DNA of 64,000 bases from Isoetes taiwanensis (GCA_021234155.1 JAJEKV010000066.1:6110800-6174799); one strand, 5' to 3'; counted from the stretch's first letter, positions 44,886 to 56,345 are shown. The notes: a model not told the origin generated them from the letters alone. Numbers and translations: made by a program.

Positions 44886-45885
44886 GGGGACATCCAAAAA
44901 GCACATGGCCATAATGCGAAGCTCAACGTTGCAAACCAAATAGAGAAGTAAAATCCCCAAAGGTTTCGCGTGTCAAATAGAAGAAACATAATCAAGGCAA
45001 ATACATGAGCATTCACCATGCTTAAAGAAAGAGGACATGATTGCATGTATATAGATAAGAATCCAATGTAGGTCACTATCCAAAAGCATCGAGATTCAAG
45101 TTGAACATCCTCGTATTGAAGACTTCACATCATGTTTAATGAAACACCCTAAGAGAATTTTTTTGGGGAGAAAAGGAAGGGTTTTATATTGATCATAGAT
45201 AAATACTTCATGCAACCATGATCTTCAGAGGATCAAAACAAATTAGCATGTCCATCTAGGAAGGAAGGAAGGAAGGAAGGAAGAGAGGCAAGAAGGATTA
45301 AGATATTATTCTACACAAAAATTAGATGTATATATAAGTGTATTTTTGTGTATCGCCAAATAAAGAGATGAACCCCATTTCTAGTGCAAATCTGGAGCAA
45401 GAAGAGATCGAGATCATTATCAATGTTGATCAGATTTGTGGCATCATGCTTTGCATTATGATGATAGAACATATCTTGGAACAATAAGAACTGCCCTTTT
45501 GTAACCTGTCATAAGAAAAGAAGAACCTATCTAACATGAAGGCTTGGTAGCCATTTAACAGAAACGGCTTCAAATTCAGCAGATCCTAAGTGATTCAAGG
45601 AGTTAGAGGTCACAAGTTTTCATTCATAAATATCTTAGTGCCACCCGCATAGGCCGATAGGTTCTCAAGATCAGCCTTGCAATTCATCCTCGCAATCATC
45701 ATCTCTAAACACCACAAAATGGTCATTGGCACATCATTGCAAATAAAAGCATTGAAATAACCCTCATATTTGTCAATATCGAACCATCTTCTATCTGTTT
45801 TATCTACCTTTTCATTTTTATGTACCATAGCAGTTTTAGATAGTTCAATTTAGAAGGCCATATTAATCCAAGTGGCATCAACTAT
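44886..45885. other. Downstream flank with a (GGAA)n tract
   Basis: No gene recognised. (GGAA)n at 45258-45285 resembles the LINE tails at 33.55 and 50.79 kb, but here no LINE sequence adjoins. A 72-codon minus-strand frame at 45610-45828 (FDIDKYEGYFNAFICNDVPM) matches nothing I know. Confidence 0.4.
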
Positions 45886-46052
45886 TGATCCAAGTAAAAA
45901 GTATGCAAAAGGAAGAGACAAAGAAGTAATCCCAAAAGCAATAGAATTGTATACAATAATAATATGACCATTAAAAAAGGTAATCTAAACATAGAGTCTA
46001 AACTTAGATAAAAGGGAGATATTTAGAGGAGAAAGCAACGTGGCAATCTTCA
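45886..46052 (-). repeat. 3' LTR of copia element
   Basis: Shares AAGGTAATCTAAA, AACTTAGATAAAAGGG and GATATTTAGAGGAGA with 51554-51629, and TCCAAGTAAAAAG.ATG.AAAAGGAA with 50727-50752. Confidence 0.8.
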
Positions 46053-46235
46053 TGTTTTGTTATGGATAAAGCTTTAGTAAATATATCTGCCATCATATTG
46101 TCTGTAGGACAATACTACAATAAAACTGTATTCTTCTTGACTTCTAATTTGATGTAGTGATAATGAATTTCAATATACTTAGACTTAGACTTAGAATGGA
46201 AAACCCCATCCTTAATTAAAGAAATGGCACTTTGA

Positions 46236-47518
46236 TTATCGCATGGTTGGGCCGCTAAGAATTTGCTGAAAGGATTGAAGTAGACGTCGTAACCATATCA
46301 ACTCTCTGCTTGCCATACTAGCTGCAACATATTCTGCTTCTGTAATAGATACAACAACACAATGTTGTTTCTTACTATACCAAGATATCAAAGAACGATC
46401 CATAAGAAAACATGCACCACTTGTAGAACGAAAAATGTCGGGGCAACCTCCCCAATCAATATCAGTATAACCAACCAACTGTGAACCATAAGGACCAATA
46501 TCTTGATAAGCATATATCAAAGCATAATTTATAGTGCCCTTAAGATAGCGAAGAACTCGTTTAGCTGCATTCCAATGCTGATGGCATGGATTAGACATAA
46601 ATTGACCTAATGTGTTAACAACATAACTGATATCCGGTCTTGCAGCATGTGCTAAATACATTAGAGCACCAATAAAACTCGCATATGGATAGTTTGCATA
46701 TCAAGACGCTCAGCTTTTGTTTGAGAACATATTTGCTTAGATAACTTGACACTATGGCCCAGAGGTATTAACTGTGATTTAGCATTAGTCATGTCATATT
46801 TATCAAGTAACTCAGGAATGTATTTTGGTTCACTCAATTTAATACAACCTTCTTGACGCTCTATTTGAAGTCCAAGACAAGATTTGATAGAGCCAAGATC
46901 AACCATGTCAAATGCAGCTCCAAGATTGGCTTTACATTTATTGAGATAAGGAAGATCGTTCGAGACTAAAATAGTGTCATCAACATAAAGTGCAATAAGA
47001 GTGAAGGCAGCACCAACTTTTTTATAATAAAGATTTCAATCGACAATGGTGGGTAAGTAAACTTCAGAAATAAGAAATTTATGCATCTTCTTATACCAAG
47101 CACGTGATGCTTGTTTTAAACCATATAAAGCTTTTCTTAATTTGCAAACCAAATTCGCTTGACTTGTAATCTTATAACCATCAGATTGCACCATATAAAT
47201 GTCTTCTGTGAGATCTCCATTTAGAAATGCCGTTTTAACATCCATTTGATGAATATGTAGATTATGATTGTCTGCAAAGGCTAACAAAGCATGCACAATT
47301 GCAAGACGCACTACAGACGAGAATGTTTCATGATAATCAACTCCAGCTATTTGGGAAAAACCTTTCGCAACCAATTGTGCTTTGAATCTGTCAAAAGTAC
47401 CATCTGCTTTAGTTTTAACTCGAAAACCCCACTTACTTTTAATAGCTTTGCGACCAGTAGGAAGAGATACTAAATCCCATGTGCATTTGCTTATCAAAGA
47501 ATGATATTCAACATCCAT
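46236..47518 (-). pseudogene. pol: Copia reverse transcriptase and RNase H
   Basis: RT: KAIKSKWGFRVKTKADGT, FKAQLVAKGFSQIAGVDYHE, MDVKTAFLNGDLTEDIYM and LRKALYGLKQASRAWYKKMH in 47518-47036. A stop is followed in frame by the catalytic YVDD (46976-46987) and GSIKSCLGLQIERQEGCIKL. A frame change near 46661 gives RNase H: MYLAHAARPDISYVVNTLGQ, GYTDIDWGGCPDIFRSTSGA and SITEAEYVAASMASRELIWL. Catalytic residues are mostly present; the frame is not continuous. Confidence 0.92.
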
Positions 47519-47683
47519 TGTTTATTGCCAATGTTCACCTTCATCAGAACTTAGAGCATCATGAATAGTAACGGGCTCAATAACAAACACAAAAGTATAA
47601 TAGTCACGCAAAGAAACTGGGGGACGCCGTCTAGTAATATGTGTATCATGAAACTCTTGCTGAGACATAACTCCATAGGTTTG

Positions 47684-49323
47684 TTATTGTATGGAGTGAT
47701 CTTCATGTGATATAGTATCATGAACATCTAGTGCAATAAGATTCTCATGTAATTGATCAGATAAATCCTTATATTCTCCTCCAACATTACCAGGCAAATC
47801 CAAAATATTAGGTAAAGTCAAAATAATAGGATGTGAAGATTGATCTGAGGGTACGTTCTCGATATCACTATCACTGAAAATGTCTGCATCACGATACTCC
47901 CGAAAGTTTGATAGAACATCATGATTATTAGACTGTGAAGGAGATTGGATCATATTCATTAACAACAGTATCTCTATAATAGCGAGTGCAAAATCAAATA
48001 GTCGAAAGGAGGGTGCATTATCAGCATAACCTAAAAAGGTAACTTTTTGAGCAACTGGCGGTAACTTAGTCCATTTCTCCTTTGGAATATATAGGCTTGA
48101 GATCCACACTTTAAAATGTTCAACTGTAGGTTTCTTGCCATGCTATACTTCAAATGGTATAAAACCATCAACAGAAGAAAAAGACACACAATTTTGAACT
48201 TACTGTTGTACTTGCTGCTTCAGCTCAAAACTTGATATCCAAGAATGAAGTAACATACTGCGAATAGCATTCAAAACAGTCCGTTTTTTACGTTCGGCAA
48301 CTCCATTATATTGCGGTGTATGAGTAACTGTATATTCTCGCAAAATACCAGCATTTGCACAGAAATTAAATATATTATTTTTGAATTCATCTCCATTATC
48401 ACTGCGAATACTTTTTAAAGGCATCTCCATTTGCAATTCCACCATCGCCCATTTGCAAAATGTAGGGAAAACTTCGAATTTCTTCTTAAGAGAATAGATA
48501 AAACAATAACTTGAGTAGTTATCAATAATCAATAGAAAGTAGATAGCACCACTAAGTGACCGTGGTAAAGGTCCACAAAGATCTATATGAACCAACTCCA
48601 AAATAGATGACGCGCGAGGGGAAACATGATTAAAAGGGCATCGACAAGGCTTACCAAGTACACAAGCTTCACAAGAAACCATGAGCAATACCATGTCGCT
48701 TCATAATTCATATACAACAAAACTTAAAAAGATGCATGACAAAAACGTCCATGCCATAAATCTCCATCAGGATGTCTTGCAGTAAGTGCATAAATTAGAT
48801 TATCTGTAATCTTATACAAACTGTGATGGCCCATATCAGTACCAAGAATTAAATCATTTTTTAGAAGATAACAAAATAGCTCATCAAAATAAATATGAAT
48901 CCCAATATCAATTAAGCGAGAAATTGAAAGTAAATGACGATGTAAAGCAGGTACATATAGAACACCATGCAAAAAATAAATTCCTAAATGAGCTCGTAAT
49001 GGCAGATCACCAATTCCAAGAATTCATACGACTGTCACTTCCTTCCAGAACGAGCTCGTAATGGCAGATCACCAATTCCAAGAACTTGTACGACTGTCAT
49101 TTCCCACATAAACATGCTTCAGCACACACAAAGGATGATAATTTCTAAGCATAGATTTGTCAAATACCATGTGTTGAGTAGCACCTAACCCAATAAAAGT
49201 GCACAAAAGAACGAATGTAATAGCCAAAAGATTTTTAAGATAATCAAAATAACAAGAATTCTTAAAATTATTTATATGCATGTAACATGTAGTTCCAACA
49301 CAACACACGAGATTAATACTCAA
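47684..49323 (-). pseudogene. pol: Copia protease remnant, GAG-pre-integrase, integrase
   Basis: Protease trace GLGATQHMVFDKSMLRNYH near 49190 (DSGAT altered to GLGAT). The pre-integrase zinc region is at 48972-48724 (LWHGRFCHASF). Integrase at 48694-48200: CEACVLGKPCRCPF, LELVHIDLCGPLP, IRSDNGDEFKNN and TPQYNGVAERKKRTVLNAIR give D, D and E. The linker to RT, 48109-47684, has KEKWTKLPPVAQKVTFLGYA. A 65-bp tandem duplication lies at 48987-49117. Confidence 0.88.
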
Positions 49324-49779
49324 AAATATTTATATATATTATTTCAAATTCTAACACTATAGACAATATTAAAGTACAAAAGAATCCACACACTTTCTTT
49401 TGCTTCAATTCTAAACCAGTAACAATACCACCATCACAATAAGCTCGCTTCTTTCCGCCATTTTATTTTTTAATTTTTTAAAATAAAGATCTTGGAACAA
49501 ACCACGAACAATACCACCACCACAACAAACTAACATATCTCAATAGCACTTCTAACACATGAGAGCTCAATTACTTAGAACATGATGCACACCTGAATTT
49601 ATCATCATTTTATCCACACTCCTTAAAACACTTATATTAGGTGGAACAGAAGGTCCACCAGTAGACTTGTCCACATCATAACGTTCAACACCACGTGACA
49701 TACTAACATAATTAGCTTCACCAGCTCATTTCTCATCATCTTGTCTATCATAATGTCGTGCAATTCCATGACCAGTGAT

Positions 49780-50690
49780 AACCACGTGATTCTCAACCAT
49801 ATCCATATCCAACACGACCACTACGACCATACGTGTTACCACGATCATAACCTCCACGACTATAGGAATCATAGGCTCCACCATAACCACCACCATCGTA
49901 CGAGCATATCCACCATAGTTACCACCATCATAACCATGGCCATATCCACGACCGCCACCTCAATTATAACCACAAGAATATCGAAATCATTTCTTTTGTT
50001 CAAGAAATTCAGGAAGACTTTGCCTTTTTCGTGTATCTGCCACCATTGCAGTATCTTTTGCAGTAGGAGGCGCAATGATGTAGTGCACATGATCCTTTAA
50101 GGATTGACAAGCATCTTCAAATGAAATATTTTTTTTATTCATTAAAATTGAAATGATAATCCCAAACTCAGAAGATAGAAAAGTTTCCAATAACTGTATA
50201 ACCAACTTATCTTTTGATATAGGTGCACCGGCAGCAGCTACTATTGTTCAACAATCTCTTTGAAACGGTCAACATGTGCTCGAACGATAATACATGAGTC
50301 AAATTGAAGATTTGCTAACTCCTTTTCAAGAAAAGCACTTCTTGTTTCGTTCTTTTATTGTAGACTTGCTCTAAATAATTCCAGACTTCACTGGATGTGA
50401 CAAATTGATCAACATCCGCATGGATTGAATCTTTCAATCCGTATATACCAATAAACGTTGTGCTGCACGATCTTTAATTTTCCATTGCTTCTCTTCTTTA
50501 GGCCATGCATCAAAATTTGATCTAGAAGTAATCAATAGATTATTCTGCATTGGTTGCTTCGAACACTCCGTTTTACCGGCAACATAATCAAGAAAATCAT
50601 CACTCTCCAACACATATTTTATTTTTCTCTTCCAACCAAGATATCCAGTACCATTGAAAACATAAATTGTTTTTGCCGACGAGTCACCTT
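49780..50690 (-). pseudogene. gag: Copia gag with Gly/Tyr-rich C-terminus
   Basis: Starts after the PBS with FNGTGYLGWKRKIKYVLESD, then FDAWPKEEKQWKIKDRAAQR, typical of copia gag, and continues with stops through LNKKNISFEDACQSL-like sequence at 50205-49987. The 3' part (49975-49760) encodes Gly-Tyr-rich repeats (GYGHGYDGGNYGGYA) in place of a clear CCHC zinc knuckle. Non-functional. Confidence 0.75.
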
Positions 50691-50708
50691 TCGCAGTTAT
50701 TTTCTATT

Positions 50709-50720
50709 GCTTTGATACCA
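50709..50720 (-). other. PBS of copia element
   Basis: Minus-strand TGGTATCAAAGC three bases inside the 5' LTR; the standard copia tRNA-Met PBS form. Confidence 0.85.
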
Positions 50721-50789
50721 TATTGAATCCAGGTAAAAAGCATGTAAAAGGAATGGTATTCAATAATATGACCATATATACATGTAGAA

Positions 50790-51545
50790 GGAAGGAAGGA
50801 AGGAAGGAAGGAAGGAAGTATATTTTAACGTCCGCGGAGGCCAAACTTGACCTATGAGACGGTACATGCAGTACACAAAGCAGATAAAACCACACCAAAA
50901 AGACAAATGCTACTATACAAATGTGTCCCTACTACTGGGATGAAAAAACCCCCACATGGGAGGAAAAAACCTGGTAGTAGGCTCTCAGATCCCTTGTCCT
51001 GTAAGGGATTCTCTAACGGTAGAGACTTGCAAAATGTAGGATGCGAGACGTGCAACCATTGGCGATGCCAGCAATTGATGCAGCGGTGCCTCAGAGCATC
51101 TAAGATCAGCATGTGTTGCTCGGATATGCGTATATGCCGGACACTCTTGCAGTGCTCATCCTCTACTGTCCGCATGTGGCAACACTGGCATATTCTCTCA
51201 TGCCGGGGGATTCTCTGCCCTCCATCTGTAGTCCAACGACCTGTTTCAATTCTGAGATGATGGGACCCCGTCCTCACGGAGGCAATAGCTCTCCATTTCT
51301 TCATAGATATATGCGCTTTCAAGTACTGGTGTGGGCCATGTTCCAGTGTTGGATTAACTTGCGTGTGGTAGTGCTCTGTTTTAGGCTTTGCACGAGTGGT
51401 TGCATCCCACAGAGTGGTGGCAAAGCGCTCATTCAGGTGTGCAGCCTGTCCCTGGGCATCAGGCATAGCCACAATCTGCTGGTAGTCTATAGACCACGTT
51501 GCGAACCACCCCTGACAGTGCTCCTGCCATACCCTCTTCAATCGT
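50790..51545 (-). mobile_element. 5'-truncated L1 with (TTCC)n tail
   Basis: Inserted in the copia LTR with a 7-bp target duplication TGTAGAA (50783-50789 and 51546-51552). The minus-strand 3' end is TCCGCGGACGTTAAAAT followed by TTCC repeats (plus strand 50789-50818), as in the L1 derivative at 33.5 kb. The body keeps the end of ORF2 and a 3' UTR. Confidence 0.88.
50852..51541 (-). pseudogene. C-terminal part of LINE ORF2
   Basis: The frame contains HHLRIETGRWTTDGGQRIPR then HERICQCCHMRTVEDEHC, the zinc-ribbon-like C-terminus found after the RT of plant L1 ORF2 proteins. Upstream endonuclease and RT are absent because of 5' truncation. The last ~60 residues of the open frame are probably 3' UTR. 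Confidence 0.8.
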
Positions 51546-51629
51546 TGTAGAAAAGGTAATCTAAAGATGGAGTATAAACTTAGATAAAAGGGCGATATTT
51601 AGAGGAGAGCGCAATGTGGCATCTCAACA

Positions 51630-52625
51630 TCAATTCTTTTATCTGAATACTTAATTCTATTTTTGCTTGGCCGTCCAATTCAATGCCTCATGGCAGATAA
51701 CGATGGGGAATATTTTTCTAAGCAATTTGCTTCTTTTTGCCAAAACCATGGCATTTATCCATCCTCAACCATAGCAGTTACTCCTCCACAAAACGGTCTG
51801 GTTGAGCGTATGAATCACATCTTAAAGGATTCTACTAGGTGTCTTCTGCTCGATGCAAACCTTCCGCTTACTTTTTGGGCTAAAGCCATCCATACTCCTG
51901 CATACATCAGAAACTGTCTTGTTCCTCAACATTCTTCCAAAACACCTCTTGAGCTTTGGACAAGATCTTGAGTATATGTAGGCCACCTGCGCACCTTTGG
52001 ATAATGGGCCCATGCTCTTCAAGTCCTTCCCAAGCCCAAGACCTCTTTCCATCTCGAAGCAGTCAATGCATTTTCGTTGGTTACTCATACATAAAAAAGG
52101 ATACTAGATGTTTAATCCTCTCATCTCCAAGTTCTTCTATAGCTGAGACGTAGTTCTGATGGACATCTGGGTTATTCCTCATCTACTTCTTCTTCCCCAT
52201 CAAGTGTTCTAGCTTTACTTGAATTCCCAGCTGTTGAACTTTCCACTGTAACTCCTGATTCTTTGCCACCTCCAGAAGAAGAACCTATTCATGATGCTCT
52301 AGAACCTCCTGGAGCCATTAGGAGATCCTCACGAACATGGAAACCAATCTCTCGAGCTTTGGCCTATCACCAAGCTGCCATGACCCATCAAGATCTATCC
52401 ACTCCTATATCCTTTCAAGAAGCTTGTTCTCATCTGCATGCCTCAGCCTAGAAAGATGCCACGGATCAAGAAATGCAAGCCACTTGGGCGCTTGTCCCAT
52501 TACTTGCCATCAATTCCAAATGGATTTATACGGTCAAGTTCACTGTTGATGGCAAATTGGACATATTTAACACTAGAGTCGTCACATGATGTACCAGAAA
52601 AGGTGCATTTGCACTATTTGCTTTA
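51630..52625 (+). pseudogene. pol: Ty1/copia fragment, integrase to start of RT
   Basis: Plus strand, opposite to its neighbour. Integrase core CLMADNDGEYFSKQFASFCQ, TPPQNGLVERMNHILKDSTR, LDANLPLTFWAKAIHTPAYI and KTPLELW at 51663-51971. A decayed linker with VNAFSLVTHT follows, then an acidic/Pro stretch (PPPEEEPIHDALEPPGAIR) and the first strand of RT (ATWALVPLLAINSKWIY) ending near 52600. LTRs, gag and most of the RT are missing. The reverse copia element abuts its left end at 51629. Confidence 0.88.
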
Positions 52626-53180
52626 AAATTCATATAAAATAAAAGGTTCAATAATCAGTCAAACCCTTCTTATATGTTAATATATAGCAGTCATACTACA
52701 TGGGAAAAATACCTAAAAATCTATTGGTCCCCGTTTACGAGAGTTACACTTAGTTAAACACAAGGGGGTCAAGTCTGTTTTGCTTTATGTTTAGATAAAG
52801 TAAAACTGTCTCAACAAAGATTTTTATGATTTATTTCATTATTTTTATATTTTTCTTCATGAGTTACAAAGTAAAACACAAAAAACTGCATCTCAATCCG
52901 AGATCTCAGAAGGGAGATAGGGTTGTTTGAATATGACAGGGTCAAAACTGTTGTCTGTCTTCTGTGAACCAATACTGGTTTCCAGAAAGCTGTTCCCAAA
53001 TCAAATCTCTAACTTTTGTAAGGAAATGAATTTTGACCTAAAATTTTGAATACAAGTGTTAGACAACTTGCTTTATCTAAGAAAAATGTCCATTAGCCTT
53101 AATGATGAAGTTTTGATTTTCTTTTATTTTTTCATTTACAAGTGACTGATAACTTATATCTATATAGGAGTAAAATGATT
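52626..53180. other. AT-rich, no gene seen
   Basis: Short direct AAAATTT-type runs only; no coding or repeat family recognised. Confidence 0.5.
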
Positions 53181-53199
53181 CAAATTCATCCTCTATACG

Positions 53200-53750
53200 G
53201 TCACGATTTGACGGCCACGTCAGCCACGGACGTGGGATCCCGGAGGGCAGGATCACTCGCGAACACCGTGGCGAACACCTTGGCGAACAGCGTGGCCACA
53301 TCGGCCAGGTCAGCCCCGGACCTGGGATCCCGGAGGGCGGGATCACCCAATTACAGCGTGGCGGCCATCGTGGCATATCGGGCAGGTCAGCGTCCGTGGC
53401 GGATAACGGGGAGTCGTGGGGGGCGTGATCCCGGAGGATGGGATCACGACCCTGCCATGGATGTGATCCCGGAGGTGGGGATCACCACGGCCGATATCGG
53501 GAGAGGATATCGACCAGGCCCTCGTGATCCCGGAGGAGGGGATCACCGAGCGTGATCCCGGAGGAGGGGATCTCTGCGGACGGCGGAGATTCAACGGGGT
53601 TTCGGACGGCCCGGATCGACCTGACAGGTACCTGCATGTGTCAGTACGGAAAAACGGGGGTCCCCGAACGGATCCCGTCGAGAACGCCTGGGGATTCCGG
53701 AGGACGGGATCTCTAGCTCCGAGATCCCCGAATCCAGGGTAGATATATCT
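53200..53750. repeat. GC-rich cluster of GTGATCCC hairpins
   Basis: Seven copies of a stem-loop motif with left arm GTGATCCC or GTGGGATCCC, loop GGAGG plus 1-4 bases, right arm GGGATCAC or a decayed form: 53232-53256, 53323-53346, 53425-53447, 53463-53485, 53524-53546, 53552-53573 and 53690-53714. Between the first two are 90-bp-like direct repeats with CGTGGC.A and GGCCAGGTCAGCC. Base composition rises sharply against AT-rich flanks. Open frames here are long only because of the GC content. Confidence 0.85.
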
Positions 53751-55385
53751 TGAGCCCTTCCTTTGCCCTTCTCATCAAATGGCATATTCGATCAACCCAT
53801 CAAATCAGATTATTCTTTGGTTCTTATTGCTCATTCCGTATTGTTTCTTTGGGATCATTGGATCCAGGTATATTTGTGGGAATATTCAAAATCAAGGTGT
53901 GAGGAATTTACACCTCACACCCCCTATACCACAACGCTCCCCTGCACATGTATATACATAGAAAAATACAGACTATCATGCGAAATACGTCGCCGTGAAC
54001 CATGGGGAACGAAAAAAAAGAAGCTCGTTCATCTGATCCGCTGCAAACACTAACGACGATGAAAACATTCTGTCTTCGCAGATGGCTGGCATTCCCACAT
54101 CTGTGTTCCCTACACTCTAGCTTTCAGAAAACCAAATCCAAAGAACAAAACAGGGCATGTTGTCTCGTGGGACTAACCACCTAGGAACCCATTAATCAAA
54201 GTAGCAAAACAAAGAACAATATCATCATGATTAAGACGATTCATATTGAAACAAGAAAAAACAAACTTCAGGATTTTGAAGTCGCATGAACAATACCGGA
54301 CTACAAGCAAAGCACGATATCCTGAATTTGTGCCACAAAATCCAAAGCAACGGTTCTACTACCTCTCCCACCGTGTGCTTTTGAACACAAGCCTAGGCCA
54401 AGAAAATGATCTGCATCTGAAATAGGAAGCCCGTGGTAAACATGAAGTCTGATTTCTTCGCACAGGCTGTCCGCTTGCTTCAATCAACGAGCAAACAAGG
54501 AAACAATTGAAATTTAACCATGCAGAGCAAATTATCTGCACCAGAGCAACTACGTTCAAATTATCTACAATAAAGCAGATTCGTGAAGCAACTCCATCCA
54601 AATTCATTGGGTTCTGACCTCAGAAAGGAAGGCACGCTCGTTTATAAATGCAAACCACTAAAAAATAAAAACCAAAATTCAAATCCACTTTTCTCGCTCC
54701 GCTATTGCCAAAATCATAGTGAAAAGATAATTTGGAAACCTTCTTCCAGGTGTTTGCCCTTAGGAAATTTGTAGCAAGTTGTAATTGTACTGTTTGTCTA
54801 CTAGAAGGAATATGAACTCCAAGGTTAATCTTCTTTTCTAATTGGCCTCTTTGACGATATGATCACACTCTCTCATGTTCCTACTCTCTTGCCCCCTTTG
54901 GCTGCTCTAACTTTTGTCACAACAGTAGAAAATCACGCACTCCACCTTAGAGGTGAAACTATTCAATTGTAAAAAATATTAAGGTTTCAAAATAGCAGCC
55001 AGCCAAATATGACAAACATTGCTATTGTTGGCCCTCATCATTTGATTTATATGCCATAAATAGCACATCTAGTGAGAATTAGGATGTGCCAATTCTTTAT
55101 GGTCATGCATCTCTTCTTAGAGGTAGTTAGAGTAGTCAACTTCAAAAATAGCACGTCCAACGTATGGAAAATGAATCAGAGGCCATCATTTAGGAGAGAT
55201 TTACGATGGCTAATAGAGTTGTCTGAGTCAATAATATCTTGCTAAAAGATAGAAAGTTGTGCAAAGTATATTGTACAGATGAGATTGACGAGAAATGCTC
55301 TGCAAAATATCATATATTTTAGTTCATCTTACTAACATTTTTACAACTCACAATATGTGAATCTACAAGTAGACTTTCATTATTA
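53751..55385. other. No gene assigned
   Basis: Mixed-composition DNA with short open frames on both strands (for example 53763-54053 plus and 54359-54607 minus), none with recognisable domains. No tandem repeats of note. Confidence 0.4.
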
Positions 55386-55717
55386 CAAAGAAAGGGAGCC
55401 CAAAAAGCAGGAGGAGGAGGTTTTACTTTATGTCACATTGGCAGCATACAAGAAATGCTCAAAAAGGAAATCGGTGAACTTACAAAATAGACTTCCATTA
55501 TTACAATAAGAGAAGCCAAAAAAGGAGAAGAGAAAGAAGCAATTTTACATTACGCCAAATTGGCAACATCCGACTAGACATATAACACTTGCCACACCAA
55601 CATTGCTTCGTTTGGACCTGCCCCCAACTACCTACATCAATGCAACTCTGGGCGGCCTCGAACTTAAAACATATTTGTTGTAGGGGCTAGTGTGTTATCA
55701 CTAGACCAAACGCATGG
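55386..55717 (-). mobile_element. tRNA-derived SINE with duplicated 3' body
   Basis: Reading the minus strand from 55717: A-box-like TGGTCTAGTGA (55712-55702) and B box GTTCGAGGCC (55663-55654), a tRNA-unrelated body, then TGTTGCCAATTTGGCGTAAT and TTGTAATAATGGAAGTCTA. The last two blocks occur again downstream (TATGCTGCCAATGTGACATA, TTGTAATAATGAAAGTCTAC), so the 3' body is doubled. The fragment at 1318-1430 belongs to the same family. Confidence 0.75.
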
Positions 55718-56094
55718 ACACCCATGAATATTGAAGTTATTACGACTTATGAATAGTACGATATGGGGAATGGTAGAATGTTATTGGTTTTACTAAGATT
55801 TGGAATTATAATAAGATTCTTCACAAGCATAACGTGTGTGTTTCATTTATGCAAAGCTTATTTTTAGGTAATTTGCAGAGAATTTAGGTCTATCATAGAG
55901 ATCGTCGCGATACCTCCCTCTGGGCTAAAGTCATCCCCCTTAATTAGACATTGAGAAATTATGAGTCTATAGAAATCTAAAGAAATATTGGGGAAAATGT
56001 AGAAGAATATTGAGAGAATCTCAATAGAATCTTTTAAATCTATGAGAAACTCGACATAATCTAGGAGAATCTTAAGGGGAGTACAACTATATTA
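55718..56094. other. Spacer with GAGAATCT-type short repeats
   Basis: Imperfect short repeats of GAGAATCTYAATAGAATC and AGGAGAATCTTAAGGGGA type; similar GAGGGAATCTTGTGGAAG strings continue at 56345-56450. No gene. Confidence 0.4.
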
Positions 56095-56345
56095 GGGGTG
56101 TCTAGTTTTGGAACCTGCCAAAGTATCTACACTAGATACTTAGTAACTTTCTTTTCTCCCTGTCAATTAGTGAAAACCAAACCTACTAGAGACTAAAAAG
56201 AACACATTATTTCTTAAAGCTTAACATTTATTGTGACATTACATAAGTTCTGTAGTACTTAGTGCACATTGAATATCCTTTCCGGTACTTTTCTTATCAC
56301 TATAATATTCTAAGGGAAACCCTAGCATGCTTTTACCCATGAATC
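56095..56345. mobile_element. Second MITE of the 32.97-kb family, inverted
   Basis: TTTTGGAACCTGCCAAAGTA (56110-56129) is the complement of the right part of the 32969-33182 MITE, and ACCCTAGCATGCTTTTACCC (56319-56338) corresponds to its other end. The middle differs in sequence and length. Confidence 0.6.

Larger units (their letters stand above)
45886..51629 (-). mobile_element. Ty1/copia element, reverse orientation, with nested L1
   Basis: On the minus strand: 5' LTR (51629-50724, interrupted by an L1), PBS, gag, protease, integrase, reverse transcriptase, RNase H, 3' LTR (46052-45886). Integrase before RT is the copia order. All domains are decayed by stops and shifts. LTRs are short, about 145-167 bp once the L1 is removed. 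Flanks ACTAT and TCAAT do not form a convincing target duplication, so ends are certain only to a few bases. Confidence 0.88.
50724..51629 (-). repeat. 5' LTR of copia element, split by L1
   Basis: 50724-50789 and 51553-51629 together match the 3' LTR; the middle is the L1 insertion with target duplication TGTAGAA. Confidence 0.8.

Noticed and set aside
45258-45285. A third LINE insertion marked by (GGAA)n
   Set aside because: The CCGCGGACGTTAAAA terminus is absent next to this tract, so it may be a plain microsatellite.
49741-50100. His-rich plus-strand open frame of 119 codons
   Set aside because: It is the antisense of the Gly/Tyr-rich copia gag tail; His codons are the complements of its repeats.
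45881-51634. ACTAT/TCAAT as target duplication of the reverse copia element
   Set aside because: Only two of five bases agree; ends may be mis-set or the duplication lost.
53142-53742. Overlapping Arg/Gly/Pro-rich open frames
   Set aside because: Their length is explained by the GC-rich hairpin repeats; no domain, and both strands are open alike.
55654-55712. A functional tRNA gene
   Set aside because: Only A- and B-box-like strings are present and no cloverleaf can be folded; it is a SINE head.
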